From Nitrospirota bacterium (GTDB taxonomy: Bacteria > Nitrospirota > Nitrospiria > Nitrospirales > Nitrospiraceae), in assembly GCA_040757595.1 (NCBI GenBank), contig JBFLWP010000006.1, forward strand, positions 62,001 to 126,000: DNA of 64,000 nucleotides, written 5' to 3'. The notes beneath the pieces were generated by a model. The model ran no database searches, had not been told where the DNA came from, and saw nothing but the letters and a program-made list of their open reading frames with translations. Made by a program: the position numbers and the translations under genes. Position 1 is the first letter of the stretch. Each line of letters begins with the position of its first letter. Positions 17,369 to 24,728 of the stretch are shown here, piece after piece.

Positions 17369-17677
17369 GTGAAGCGAGTGCTGACGCCGATTGCCGGAGT
17401 TCTGGTCGCCGTCTATCTCGTGCTGGCGGTCCAGGCGGCGGTTTGCCTTTTTGCCGACACGGCCCCTCAGGGTGAAGGCCACCACCATCATTCCGACAAG
17501 GCCGCGCACTCGGCCCTTTGCTTGTGGGCCTGCCAGGCCCATGACGGGCCGAGTCACGTTTCGGCATCTCCAGCCCTTCTCCTCGTCTTCCTGAGCTTGG
17601 GGTTGGTCCGCTTTGTTGCAGCCCTTGCGTCGAGTCATTTTCTTCACCAACCCTGCGCCCGCGCTCCTCCCCGCTGA
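17369..17677 (+). CDS. Small His-rich C-x-W-x-C membrane protein, copy 4
   Basis: A 102-residue paralogue of the proteins at 8466, 9481 and 14038. It has an N-terminal helix (6-28), GHHHH at 37-41, His47, CLWAC at 51-55, a second hydrophobic segment (about 67-85) and a final ARAPPR. GTG 17369 is preceded by CGGAGG at eight bases. Here it follows the truncated receptor instead of a thioredoxin. The N terminus (MKR[LV][LI].P) is closest to copy 3, suggesting the receptor-plus-His-rich unit was duplicated together. Confidence 0.7.
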   Translation: MKRVLTPIAGVLVAVYLVLAVQAAVCLFADTAPQGEGHHHHSDKAAHSALCLWACQAHDGPSHVSASPALLLVFLSLGLVRFVAALASSHFLHQPCARAPPR

Positions 17678-17890
17678 TCTCCGTTCCGGGTGATTCTGTT
17701 CCATCCCGAGCTGCACGGATGACGTGCGGCAGTGTCTGCTTCTCGGTCCGGCTCTGTCCTGTGCGGAGCCGCGTCGTGAGCCGCACCGAGGCTTGTGGCG
17801 TCGCCCTGCCGGCCTGTGGCAAGGCGAAGTCGGGCACCGGACATCGGGTTGCAGCGGCCTCGGACGTTCGATTCAGCCGTGCGTCTGATG

Positions 17891-17929
17891 AAAGGTCCGG
17901 TTTCGGAATGGCCTCCTTGCCGGACCTTT
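17891..17929. promoter_or_regulatory. Perfect inverted repeat in the 17678-18019 gap
   Basis: AAAGGTCCGG (17891-17900) and CCGGACCTTT (17920-17929) form a 10-bp stem with a 19-base loop, ending in TTT. It is the only clear signal in the 342-bp gap between His-rich copy 4 and the HMA-like genes. It could be a terminator for the receptor operon or a leader structure for the next genes. Confidence 0.4.
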
Positions 17930-18019
17930 GCCGGGGCGCAGGCGGTCCTCATGCGCCTGCTCCCCGGGCACTTTCGGTCGAGTCACGCGGTGAACCTTGT
18001 ATCAAAGGAGTGAAGCACG

Positions 18020-18385
18020 ATGACGAGACGAATCGCGTTCTGGCTGGTCTTCGCGATCCTCTGTGGCGGGACTTCTGCGTGGGCTGAGGATGAGCCTGCG
18101 CGACTTCTCCAGGTCGGCGCGGAGGAGACGGAGCAGGCGATTGTACAGATCGGGGGGCGGATGTGCGAATACCGCCGGAGCGAAGTGGAAGATGCCCTTC
18201 GCCGGTTCGACGCAGTGCGGCAGGTGCAATTTCTGAACAATCACGGAACGGTGTTGGTCCGGTTTCTGGGCAGCGGGGTGCGTCCTGAACGGCTGGCGCA
18301 AGCCGTCGAGCGGGCCTTGATCATGGGCTGGGGCTGCAAGGCCTGGGTGGATGAGGGGGCCGGACTCGCTGCCGGGGCCGGCTAA
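18020..18385 (+). CDS. Exported HMA-like single-Cys protein A
   Basis: A 121-residue secreted protein (signal peptide 1-22) whose mature part matches the length and alternation of a MerP/CopZ-type beta-alpha-beta-beta-alpha-beta metal-binding fold. In place of the CxxC loop it has GGRMCEYR with one Cys at 49, and a second Cys at 106 in GWGCKAWV after the last helix. The next gene encodes a paralogue with Cys at the same residue 49. The two could bind a metal using one Cys from each end of the domain. AAAGGAG precedes the ATG. Assignment to the HMA superfamily is by pattern only. Confidence 0.6.
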   Translation: MTRRIAFWLVFAILCGGTSAWAEDEPARLLQVGAEETEQAIVQIGGRMCEYRRSEVEDALRRFDAVRQVQFLNNHGTVLVRFLGSGVRPERLAQAVERALIMGWGCKAWVDEGAGLAAGAG

Positions 18386-18397
18386 GGAGGTGGCGGG

Positions 18398-18745
18398 ATG
18401 CGCGAGAGGATCAATTACGAGTTGATTTCAGTTGCGGCTGGATTGGCGTTGCTGGGGCAGTGCGGAGTAGGGCTGACTGCGGAGCCGAGGCCCGTCATGG
18501 CCGAGGGGAAGACGATCGTGCTTATGATGGGCGGCAGGTTCTGCGAATTCTATGCGAAAGAGCTGACCGAGGCGCTGAAGGCTGTGAAAGGTGTAAAGGC
18601 GGCGGACCTAAAGAGCGTGAAAGGTCATGCGAGGGTGACTCACGACGGCAGCGTGAAACCGGAGGCGCTGGTCGCGGCGGTGAAGGGGGTCAAGGGAACC
18701 AAAATGGGGATGGAATGGCACTGTACGGCGGAGGTGATGAAGTGA
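18398..18745 (+). CDS. Exported HMA-like single-Cys protein B
   Basis: A 115-residue paralogue of the preceding protein, 12 bp downstream with a TAAGGAGG site. After a signal peptide (about 1-28) it reads TIVLMMGGRFCEFYAKELTE (Cys49), EALKAVKGVKAADLKSVKGH, HDGSVKPEALVAAVKGVKGT and ends EWHCTAEVMK (Cys109). Helix 1, the V-x-x-V-K strand and the PEALVAAVK helix are characteristic of HMA domains such as MerP, but the CxxC motif is reduced to GGR[MF]CE[YF]. Probably a periplasmic metal carrier. Confidence 0.65.
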   Translation: MRERINYELISVAAGLALLGQCGVGLTAEPRPVMAEGKTIVLMMGGRFCEFYAKELTEALKAVKGVKAADLKSVKGHARVTHDGSVKPEALVAAVKGVKGTKMGMEWHCTAEVMK

Positions 18746-18759
18746 GGAGGGGCAGGCGC

Positions 18760-19338
18760 ATGGTGGTCATCCTGATCTTGCTGGCGACGGGACTCACCGT
18801 CGGAGTGAGCCTGGTGTCGTTCTCCCTGGATCTCAAAGATTCGCCCACCATGGCGAAACGGGCGGTGCTACCCAGGGATGGCGAGCTGGCGCTCCCGGCC
18901 GGCTATACAACTTGGCCGAAATTCCTCTCCGAAGTCCAGCGGCCGGACGCGAAGCAGGTGCGCGAGATCTACATCAATCCGGTTGGCGCGAGAACCGAAG
19001 CGGGCCGGCCATTTCCGGACGGCACGATCATGGTCATGGAACTGTACAGGGCCAAGGCGGAAGGGGAGGCGCTGGCGAAGGGGCCTGACGGGAAGCTGGC
19101 GAAGGGCGACTTGGTCAAGGTCTTCGTCATGGGCAAAGGCGAAGGCTGGGGGCAGGACGTGCCGGCGAACCTCAGGAACGGGACCTGGCTCTATGCGGCC
19201 TACGGACCGGACGCCAAGCCCCTGCGGGAGGATTTCACCAAGTGCCGGGCCTGCCATGCGCCACTGGTCCAGAAGGACTTCGTGCACCGGTACGACCAGT
19301 ATTTTGAAGCCCGCACAAAGCGAATGCACGAACGGTAG
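18760..19338 (+). CDS. Cytochrome P460 family protein
   Basis: A c-type cytochrome with a P460-like haem pocket; family members oxidise hydroxylamine or bind NO in the periplasm. The 192-residue chain has an N-terminal signal or anchor (3-22), the family signature YINPVGARTEAGRPFPDGTI (71-90) with MELYRAKAEG, and one haem-binding CRACH at 162-166. The cross-linking Lys of P460 cannot be pinned down without an alignment. GGAGG lies nine bases before ATG 18760, and the gene starts just after the HMA-like pair, so it is probably co-transcribed. Presence of P460 is consistent with a nitrifier-type lifestyle. Confidence 0.85.
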   Translation: MVVILILLATGLTVGVSLVSFSLDLKDSPTMAKRAVLPRDGELALPAGYTTWPKFLSEVQRPDAKQVREIYINPVGARTEAGRPFPDGTIMVMELYRAKAEGEALAKGPDGKLAKGDLVKVFVMGKGEGWGQDVPANLRNGTWLYAAYGPDAKPLREDFTKCRACHAPLVQKDFVHRYDQYFEARTKRMHER

Positions 19339-19459
19339 CCACGTTGCGGCGGAATTGGACCCGGTTGAGTGAGCCACCTACCTCCCTTGCTGGGTCCTTG
19401 CGGGAGGCGGCCCACGGTCGCCTCCCGCTGCATCGCAAGGTACCGACGGAGGGACGGCT

Positions 19460-19654
19460 ATGGACAAACCGTTGCTGCGAGTCGGGGAAGCGGCGGAACT
19501 GCTGAACGTGAGTCGCTGGACCATCTATCGCTGGGTCGAGGAGGGACGGCTGGATGCGACCAGGATCGGGAGCAACAGCCTGCGCGTCTTCCGCGAGTCC
19601 GTCACCACGTTGATCGAGGAGAACCGAACGGACGGGGTCCCGTGCAAGTCTTGA
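19460..19654 (+). CDS. Excisionase/MerR-like helix-turn-helix protein
   Basis: A 64-residue DNA-binding protein of the HTH_17 type: LRVGEAAELLNVSRWTIYRW, VEEGRLDATRIGSNSLRVFR, closely matching the winged helix of excisionase-family proteins. A GGAGGGA site precedes the ATG. Such proteins either regulate nearby genes or assist a recombinase; no integrase is in the window, so a local regulatory role is more likely. It sits between the P460 and SmbP-like genes. Confidence 0.8.
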   Translation: MDKPLLRVGEAAELLNVSRWTIYRWVEEGRLDATRIGSNSLRVFRESVTTLIEENRTDGVPCKS

Positions 19655-19696
19655 CCGGTTCGGGTGGGGCACAGCCTCCTTGCTCGGACCGCTCCC

Positions 19697-19730
19697 GGGG
19701 CGAGGGCTTGGTTCCTCCGGCCTTCGCCCC
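19697..19730 (+). terminator. Possible terminator hairpin in the 19655-19969 gap
   Basis: GGGGCGAGGGC (19697-19707) pairs with GCCTTCGCCCC (19720-19730) with one mismatch. Only a short T-run (TTT at 19737-19739) follows. Nothing else recognisable lies in this 315-bp gap. Confidence 0.35.
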
Positions 19731-19969
19731 GGCCCCTTTGCCTGGCCTGTCGGAGGGACGCCGCCTCTTGAGACAGTTTGTGACGGGCAAGAGGAGGCAG
19801 GGTTCTCTTGTCTGGTGGGGGATGGCGAACTGGGTGCGTGGACATGGACGTTGCGGGGGACTTCCAGGGCCGTTCGTTGCCGCGGATCAGGATTTCGGCG
19901 TCAGCCGAAGCGGGTGGCAATGGCGTGAGGAGGGAGCGGTCATCGGTCAACAAATGAAGGAGGGACGTT

Positions 19970-20269
19970 ATGAAAAGGGCGGTCGTCGTTGGGTTTGTCG
20001 TATGGTTTGCGGTGATGACGGTCGGAGTTACTTCTGTTCCGGCCGAAAAGGGGTCCGATCACGTCAGGGAAGGCGTCAAACATGTCAAGGAAGGGATTGC
20101 CCATGTCAAGGAAGCCCTCGCGCATCTGGAGGAGTCGGTGAAGGCCGCGGGAGATACGCACACCAAAGAAGCGTTACAGCATGCCAAGGAGGCGATCAAG
20201 CATGCGGAGGAGTCGGTCGAACATGCCCAGCATGCCCCAGCCATGGCGCCGTCGGCCAAGAAGAAATAG
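19970..20269 (+). CDS. SmbP-like His-repeat metal-binding protein
   Basis: A 99-residue exported protein whose mature part is a helical seven-residue repeat with His at 31, 38, 45, 52 and again at 64, 71, 78, 85, read as HVKEGIAHVKEALAHLEES and HAKEAIKHAEESVEHAQHA. This closely resembles SmbP of Nitrosomonas europaea, a periplasmic four-helix bundle that binds many copper ions. The signal peptide is residues 1-25. GGAGGG precedes the ATG. Its presence supports copper or other divalent metal buffering as the theme of the island. Confidence 0.8.
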   Translation: MKRAVVVGFVVWFAVMTVGVTSVPAEKGSDHVREGVKHVKEGIAHVKEALAHLEESVKAAGDTHTKEALQHAKEAIKHAEESVEHAQHAPAMAPSAKKK

Positions 20270-20339
20270 CGCAACGAAACGAACAGGGAGATTGACAGAA
20301 CGGGTTGCCCCTACCGTCCATGCCGAGGGGAGGAGTGAT

Positions 20340-20681
20340 ATGCGCAACAGGCTATGGCTCCGGGTTGCAGCCGTGGCGTGGCTGCTGGTCGGGCCTTTTC
20401 CTGCCGGCGCCCAGGATCAGACCCTGGAACGGCTGCTCCGCGCACAGGCTTTCAACCAGGAGTTCGAGGGGTATGACCATTACCAGGTGACGATCGAGGC
20501 CGACCGGTCCCAGCAGGACGGCTCACGGGAAGTAACGGCCGTGGCCAGCGGGCGGTTTCTCGAGCATGTGAAGCGACTGAAAGTGTTGTTCCTCATCGTC
20601 GGCGATCAGGTCGTCGGCGGTCAGATTCTGGAACAGCAGGGACTGCCGCCGTGTGCAGTCTCTTCGCAGGAAGCATTGTAG
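20340..20681 (+). CDS. Secreted protein of unknown function
   Basis: A 113-residue exported protein (signal peptide 1-25, cleavage near PAGAQDQ). The mature part reads LERLLRAQAFNQEFEGYDHY, VTIEADRSQQDGSREVTAVA and a hydrophobic strand KVLFLIVGDQVVGGQILEQQ. I do not recognise the family. GGGAGGAG lies close before ATG 20340. It sits between the SmbP-like and cupredoxin-like genes, both exported. Confidence 0.55.
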   Translation: MRNRLWLRVAAVAWLLVGPFPAGAQDQTLERLLRAQAFNQEFEGYDHYQVTIEADRSQQDGSREVTAVASGRFLEHVKRLKVLFLIVGDQVVGGQILEQQGLPPCAVSSQEAL

Positions 20682-20704
20682 GCATTCATTCACAGGAGGT
20701 AGCT

Positions 20705-21187
20705 ATGTTGAGACACGTGTGTTGCAGTGTGGTTGCCATGTTGCTGGTCTGGGGAGTAAGCCCGGTGCTGGCCCACCAAGCCGGCGGGGTCGAAATCGGC
20801 GACTACGAAACCGGGTCGGTGATCGGGCAGGCATTCAAGGAATTGCCGATTGACGTGGAGTTCATCGCGCTGGATAGCGTGGGCGGAAAAAAGGTCTGGT
20901 ATCCGCCGACCGCCATCGTCAACGTGCGGGATCGGGGCAGCAACCCGGTCGTGCTGAAGGTGACCAACAAGACGAGCGCGGACCAGGGCTTCTCGCTCTC
21001 GGCGGGCGACAGCTACGCGCCGCCCACCTCGCTGAACGTGAGGTTGGTGCTGAAGCCGGGAGAGATCAAGTACATCGGCATCCCCACCAGCGACCTGACT
21101 TACGTCACGACGGGTGGGGTCCTCGTTTATAAATCGCACGTGCCCGGCGCGGACATCCTGGGCGGGCAGTTGATGGTCATCAAGTAA
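20705..21187 (+). CDS. Cupredoxin-like secreted protein without the Cys ligand
   Basis: A 160-residue exported protein (signal peptide 1-23). The C-terminal 90 residues look like a cupredoxin: NPVVLKVTNKTSADQGFSLS, VRLVLKPGEIKYIGIPTSDL and a final LVYKSHVPGADILGGQLMVI. In true cupredoxins this last stretch is Y-x-C-x-x-H-x-x-M or similar; here the Cys is Lys/Ser, and only one His remains, so type 1 copper is unlikely. It may bind copper differently or be a structural protein. AGGAGG precedes the ATG and a terminator follows at 21215. Confidence 0.6.
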   Translation: MLRHVCCSVVAMLLVWGVSPVLAHQAGGVEIGDYETGSVIGQAFKELPIDVEFIALDSVGGKKVWYPPTAIVNVRDRGSNPVVLKVTNKTSADQGFSLSAGDSYAPPTSLNVRLVLKPGEIKYIGIPTSDLTYVTTGGVLVYKSHVPGADILGGQLMVIK

Positions 21188-21214
21188 ACGGAAAGTAGGA
21201 TGCAATCAGGGGGG

Positions 21215-21256
21215 AGCCCCGCGCGTACCGGCAGGTGCGAGCGGGGCTTCGCATTT
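21215..21256 (+). terminator. Intrinsic terminator closing the island
   Basis: AGCCCCGC (21215-21222) and GCGGGGCT (21241-21248) form a perfect 8-bp stem, followed by TTTT at 21253-21256. Confidence 0.7.
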
Positions 21257-21299
21257 TGAGAGGCTGCGTTCCGTACACTGATCCGTATGGACGTAGTCG

Positions 21300-21839
21300 T
21301 TACCACCAGTAGGGGTAACGGCCCCAGTAGGGGCGCCAGTAGGGGTGCGCGTAGGGGGGGAGGCCGTACTGTGGGCCTTCGACCTGCGGCCAGACCTTCA
21401 GGTGCTTGATCTCCAGGGTGGGATACGTGTATTCCATTTCGTCCAGCGGCAGGGCGGTGGCGCCGGTCACCTCGCCGGTGACGGTCACGCGCGTGCCGGG
21501 CGGGATCGTGGCGGGATCGAGGAAGTCGGGCTGAACGGCCAGGAAGCGCCCTTCCGAGGCGGTCCGGTCCCATCCCGGTTCCTGCGAGTCTCCCAAGGGG
21601 AGCTGCAGGATCTCGATGCGGGTCCCGTTCTTCAGCCGCTTGGCCGACAGGACCTCGCCGCCCAGGACCACGAGCCGGCCCCGGTAGGAGTCCGGGGCCT
21701 GTTTGAGTTGCACGAAGGTCAGGTGCCGGTCCACCTGGGGCCGGAGGGAGGCGGGGACCACATGGTTGCCGGCGCAGGCGAGCAGGAGAGCGGCCGCAGC
21801 GGCCGTCCAGGCGCCGGTCACCGCGAGACGGGGCGACAT
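21300..21839 (-). CDS. Slp-family outer-membrane lipoprotein
   Basis: A 179-residue lipoprotein with a lipobox LLLACAG (Cys at about 22). The Slp signature is clear: FVQLKQAPDSYRGRLVVLGG, then RIEILQLPL, RFLAVQPDFLDPATIPPGTR and VTVTGEVTG. The tail is rich in Pro, Tyr and Trp (PYAHPYWRPYWGRYPYWW). Slp proteins are starvation- or acid-induced envelope lipoproteins of uncertain role. A TATAAT on the minus strand (21845-21850) lies five bases before the ATG, so the mRNA may be leaderless. Confidence 0.85.
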   Translation of the reverse strand: MSPRLAVTGAWTAAAAALLLACAGNHVVPASLRPQVDRHLTFVQLKQAPDSYRGRLVVLGGEVLSAKRLKNGTRIEILQLPLGDSQEPGWDRTASEGRFLAVQPDFLDPATIPPGTRVTVTGEVTGATALPLDEMEYTYPTLEIKHLKVWPQVEGPQYGLPPYAHPYWRPYWGRYPYWW

Positions 21840-21879
21840 GCTTCATTATAGCAGAGGCGCCTCGTGCGCCAGTTTGGAT

Positions 21880-21885
21880 TATAAT
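21880..21885 (+). promoter_or_regulatory. Minus-10 box for dsbA-like/degQ-like genes
   Basis: A perfect TATAAT lies 44 bases before the ATG at 21930. No good minus-35 is visible at 17 bases. It diverges from the Slp minus-10 (TATAAT on the minus strand, 21845-21850). Confidence 0.4.
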
Positions 21886-21929
21886 GGCGTCGGGCGGGAA
21901 CGTCGCGATGCGATGAAAGGAGTCCGGAG

Positions 21930-22553
21930 ATGAGACGGGAACGATGGATCGGCGCCGCGGCAGCGATCGCGGTCTGCCTGCTGGGCGTGGCTGCGGCGGG
22001 CGCCGCCGGGCTGAAGGGCAAGTTCGAGGAGATCAAAGAGCCGTCCGCGCACGTGCCCGGCAAGGTGAAGCTGACCGAGTTCGCCGATTTCTACTGCCCG
22101 CACTGCCACCGGTTCGAGCAGGAGGCGCTTCCGATCCTGAAGAAGGAGTTCGGCAACAGGCTGGAGGTAACGATGGTGGGATTCCCCGTGATTCCGGGGA
22201 AGCTCCCGACCGCCTTCGAGATGTACGAGCAGGCCAAGACGATGGGCAAGGGGGACGAGATGAAGCGCGTTCTCTTCCGCACGATCCACCGGGACAAGAT
22301 CCATCTGCTGGACCGGATGGTGCGGGAGGCCCTCATCAAGGAGGTGGGCCTGGACGTGGCGGCCTTCGAGGCGGGGCTGGCCACCGGCAAGCCGCTGCGG
22401 GCGCTGGACGCCGGCAAGGACTGGGGCGTGCGCATCAACGTGCAGCAGACCCCCACGATCCTCCTGGACGGCCACATCAAAGTCGAGCAGATCGACCCGG
22501 ACAACCTGAAGACCGTCATCCAGAGCATCCTGGCCTCGGATGCCAAGCGCTGA
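21930..22553 (+). CDS. DsbA-family thiol:disulfide oxidoreductase
   Basis: A 207-residue exported thioredoxin-like protein: signal peptide (1-26), KLTEFADFYCPHCHRFEQEA with the CPHC redox site at 56-59, a helical insertion and the cis-Pro loop NVQQTPTILLDGH. CPHC is the classical oxidising DsbA motif, so it likely introduces disulfides into exported proteins. AAAGGAG precedes the ATG. The degQ-like protease gene starts 18 bp downstream, making a small envelope protein-quality operon. Confidence 0.9.
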   Translation: MRRERWIGAAAAIAVCLLGVAAAGAAGLKGKFEEIKEPSAHVPGKVKLTEFADFYCPHCHRFEQEALPILKKEFGNRLEVTMVGFPVIPGKLPTAFEMYEQAKTMGKGDEMKRVLFRTIHRDKIHLLDRMVREALIKEVGLDVAAFEAGLATGKPLRALDAGKDWGVRINVQQTPTILLDGHIKVEQIDPDNLKTVIQSILASDAKR

Positions 22554-22571
22554 GCCGAGCCGAACGTCGCC

Positions 22572-23987
22572 GTGAGCCGAGCCTCCCTTCGCCAAGCCGC
22601 CCGCCTGACCGCGCTTTCCTTGCTCGTCTGGTCGGGGAACGTCGCCGCCGGAGCCGCCGGTCAGAGCGACCGATCCGCCTCCTCCGCCCACGACCTGCAG
22701 GCTCAGGTCAAGGGCACCGCGGCCAAGGTCCTCCCCGCCGTCGTGAACATCTCTTCCACGGTCGTCGTGCGCGACCAGGCCTTCAGCGACGAGGGCCTGC
22801 CGTTCGGCCTCCTGCCGGAGGGGCCGCCCCGCCGCCAGTACGGGCAGGGGTCCGGGGTGGTCGTCACGCCGGACGGCTACATCATCACGAACCATCACGT
22901 CGTGGGGGACGCCCCGGACGTGGAGGTGCTGCTCGCGGACCGGCGCCAGTTCAAGGGGCGCGTCGTGGCCACCGACCCCAAGACGGACGTGGCGGTGGTG
23001 AAGATCGAGGCCACCGGCCTGCCGACCGTGCCCTGGGGGGACTCCAGCCGTCTCGCGGTCGGGGACTTCGTGCTGGCGATCGGAAACCCGCTGGGGCTGA
23101 ACCAGACCGTCACGTTCGGGATCGTCAGCGCGGTGGGGCGCGCGGACGTGGGCGTGGCCGACCTGGAGGACTTCATCCAGATGGACGCGCCGATCAACCC
23201 CGGCAATTCCGGCGGGGCCCTGGTCAACATCAAGGGCGAGCTGGTCGGCATCAACACGGCGATCGCCAGCCCCACCGGCGGAAGCGTCGGCGTGGGCTTC
23301 GCCATCCCGAGCAACATGGCCCGCGCAGCCATGCAGAGCCTGATCAAGACGGGCCGGGTCTCGCGCGGCTTTCTCGGGGCCTCCACGCAGGACGTGACGC
23401 CGCCCCTGGGCAAGCTGTTCCACCTGCCGGACGTGAAGGGCGCGATCATCACCGACCTGATCCCCGGAGGCTCGGCGGAGAAGGCGGGGCTGAAGCGCGG
23501 CGACGTGGTCGTGCGGTTCGACGGCAAGGACGTGCTGGACTCCGGCCGCCTGCGCAATTGGATCGCGGGCGCGCCGATCGGGAGCAAGCACAAGCTGGAA
23601 ATCGTGCGGGACGGAAAACCGGTGCCGATGGAGCTGGTGATCCAGGAGGCCCCCCGCGAGCGGGTCAAGCGCGCCCCGGCCGCCCGCGCGGCGCAGCTCG
23701 AGCACCCGCTCGGCGGGCTCCTCGTGGAGCAGGTCACGCCGGCCGTGGGCCGGCAGCTCGGGCTCGGCTCGATCACCGGCGTCGTGGTCTCGGCGGTCGA
23801 GGAGGGGAGCCTGGTCGAGGCGGCCGGCTTGAGCCCCGGCGACCTGATCCTGGAAGTCAACAGACAGCCGGTGACGGACCTCGTGTCCTACCAGCGGCTC
23901 GTGGACCCGATCAGACCCAAGGACCTCACGCTCCTCCTCATCAACCGCCAGGGGACGATTCTGTACGTCCCCATCGAAGGGGAATAG
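22572..23987 (+). CDS. DegQ/HtrA-type periplasmic serine protease
   Basis: Degrades or refolds damaged exported proteins. After the signal peptide (about 1-30) the trypsin-like domain carries the triad His109 (TNHHVVG), Asp139 (KTDVAV) and Ser213 (NPGNSGGAL). Two PDZ domains follow: about 260-345 (GFLGASTQDVTPPLG) and about 385-465 (LGSITGVVVSAVEEGSLVEA). At 471 residues it has normal DegQ length. It starts with GTG and is probably co-transcribed with the DsbA-like gene. Confidence 0.93.
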   Translation: MSRASLRQAARLTALSLLVWSGNVAAGAAGQSDRSASSAHDLQAQVKGTAAKVLPAVVNISSTVVVRDQAFSDEGLPFGLLPEGPPRRQYGQGSGVVVTPDGYIITNHHVVGDAPDVEVLLADRRQFKGRVVATDPKTDVAVVKIEATGLPTVPWGDSSRLAVGDFVLAIGNPLGLNQTVTFGIVSAVGRADVGVADLEDFIQMDAPINPGNSGGALVNIKGELVGINTAIASPTGGSVGVGFAIPSNMARAAMQSLIKTGRVSRGFLGASTQDVTPPLGKLFHLPDVKGAIITDLIPGGSAEKAGLKRGDVVVRFDGKDVLDSGRLRNWIAGAPIGSKHKLEIVRDGKPVPMELVIQEAPRERVKRAPAARAAQLEHPLGGLLVEQVTPAVGRQLGLGSITGVVVSAVEEGSLVEAAGLSPGDLILEVNRQPVTDLVSYQRLVDPIRPKDLTLLLINRQGTILYVPIEGE

Positions 23988-24482
23988 AAGGAGCCCCGGG
24001 TGACGAGGGACGGGCGGCTCGTCGGCGGCATGATGCGATGATGCCGGCTCTCCCAGCCTTGCGTGACGTGACACGCGCGTCGCCTCTAGCCGATTAGCAG
24101 AACGGCGACGCTTCAGGCCTCTCGCCTTTCCATGTGCTTATAGCGCCATGCCGCAGGCCTTCGCCGCTCATCCCCTCCACCCGTGGCAAGAAGAAACAGA
24201 GTAGGTAAGGCAGGACCTCGTCGCTCCGGCGAAGTCCGCTCTCCGCCATGCCACCCCTCAGTGAAACAAGAGACGCGTTTGCCACCCGAGGCTAAAGAGA
24301 GCAGAAGCGAGTAAGACAGTACCATTGATGACTCCATCCGCTTCTGCGTGAGCCCGGTCGAGGCTTAAGGAGGGGCTGCAGACAGTTCGTGTCCGGCCGG
24401 CGTGCCCTTCCGTTCCAGACGACGCGGAGAGTTCTTTGATATGAACAGGCCAGGGAAGAGGGCAATTCGGACGGTGGCTCTG
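23988..24482. other. Intergenic stretch with no recognisable gene
   Basis: No reading frame here has family features or a ribosome site, and overlapping frames are equally open. Together with the toxin-gene remnant next to it this is a decayed region between the protease gene and the gene at 24729. The near-palindrome GGCATGATGCGATGATGCC lies at about 24027-24045. Confidence 0.5.
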
Positions 24483-24626
24483 TCAGGCGCCGATGATCTC
24501 GTTGAGGCCTTCCACAACCTGAGCCATTTCTTCCGGCGCGGCCCTTGCCAACCTTGACCCGATCCGTTCCACGGAAAGCGTCCGGATAGAGACTGGCAGG
24601 CATTCCGGGGGCGTTTGCCGTTCCGT
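24483..24626 (-). pseudogene. Remnant of a MazF/PemK-type toxin gene (C-terminal part)
   Basis: One open stretch on the minus strand reads ECLPVSIRTLSVERIGSRLA then RAAPEEMAQVVEGLNEIIGA and stop. This matches the end of MazF-like RNases (R-T-[VL]-x-x-x-R-[IL]-x-x-R-[LI]-x-x-[AL]-x-x-E-x-[ML]-x-x-V-x-x-[AG]-L). The N-terminal half is missing and an in-frame stop lies just upstream at 24627-24629. No antitoxin is next to it. Confidence 0.5.
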
Positions 24627-24728
24627 TCAGGGGCGCGGGCGGCGAGGGGAGTATCAAAAGGCTTTAGCATCAGAAGTTGAGTCACGGCGCTGCCTCTGCT
24701 ACTCTCAATTCCTCCAGGCGGAGGTGCC

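Noticed and set aside
17719-18087. 122-codon frame in the gap before the HMA-like genes
   Set aside because: Composition is random, it overlaps the signal peptide of a supported gene, and no ribosome site is present.
24094-24337. Short overlapping minus-strand frames next to the MazF remnant
   Set aside because: Several frames are equally open, none has a start site or family features.
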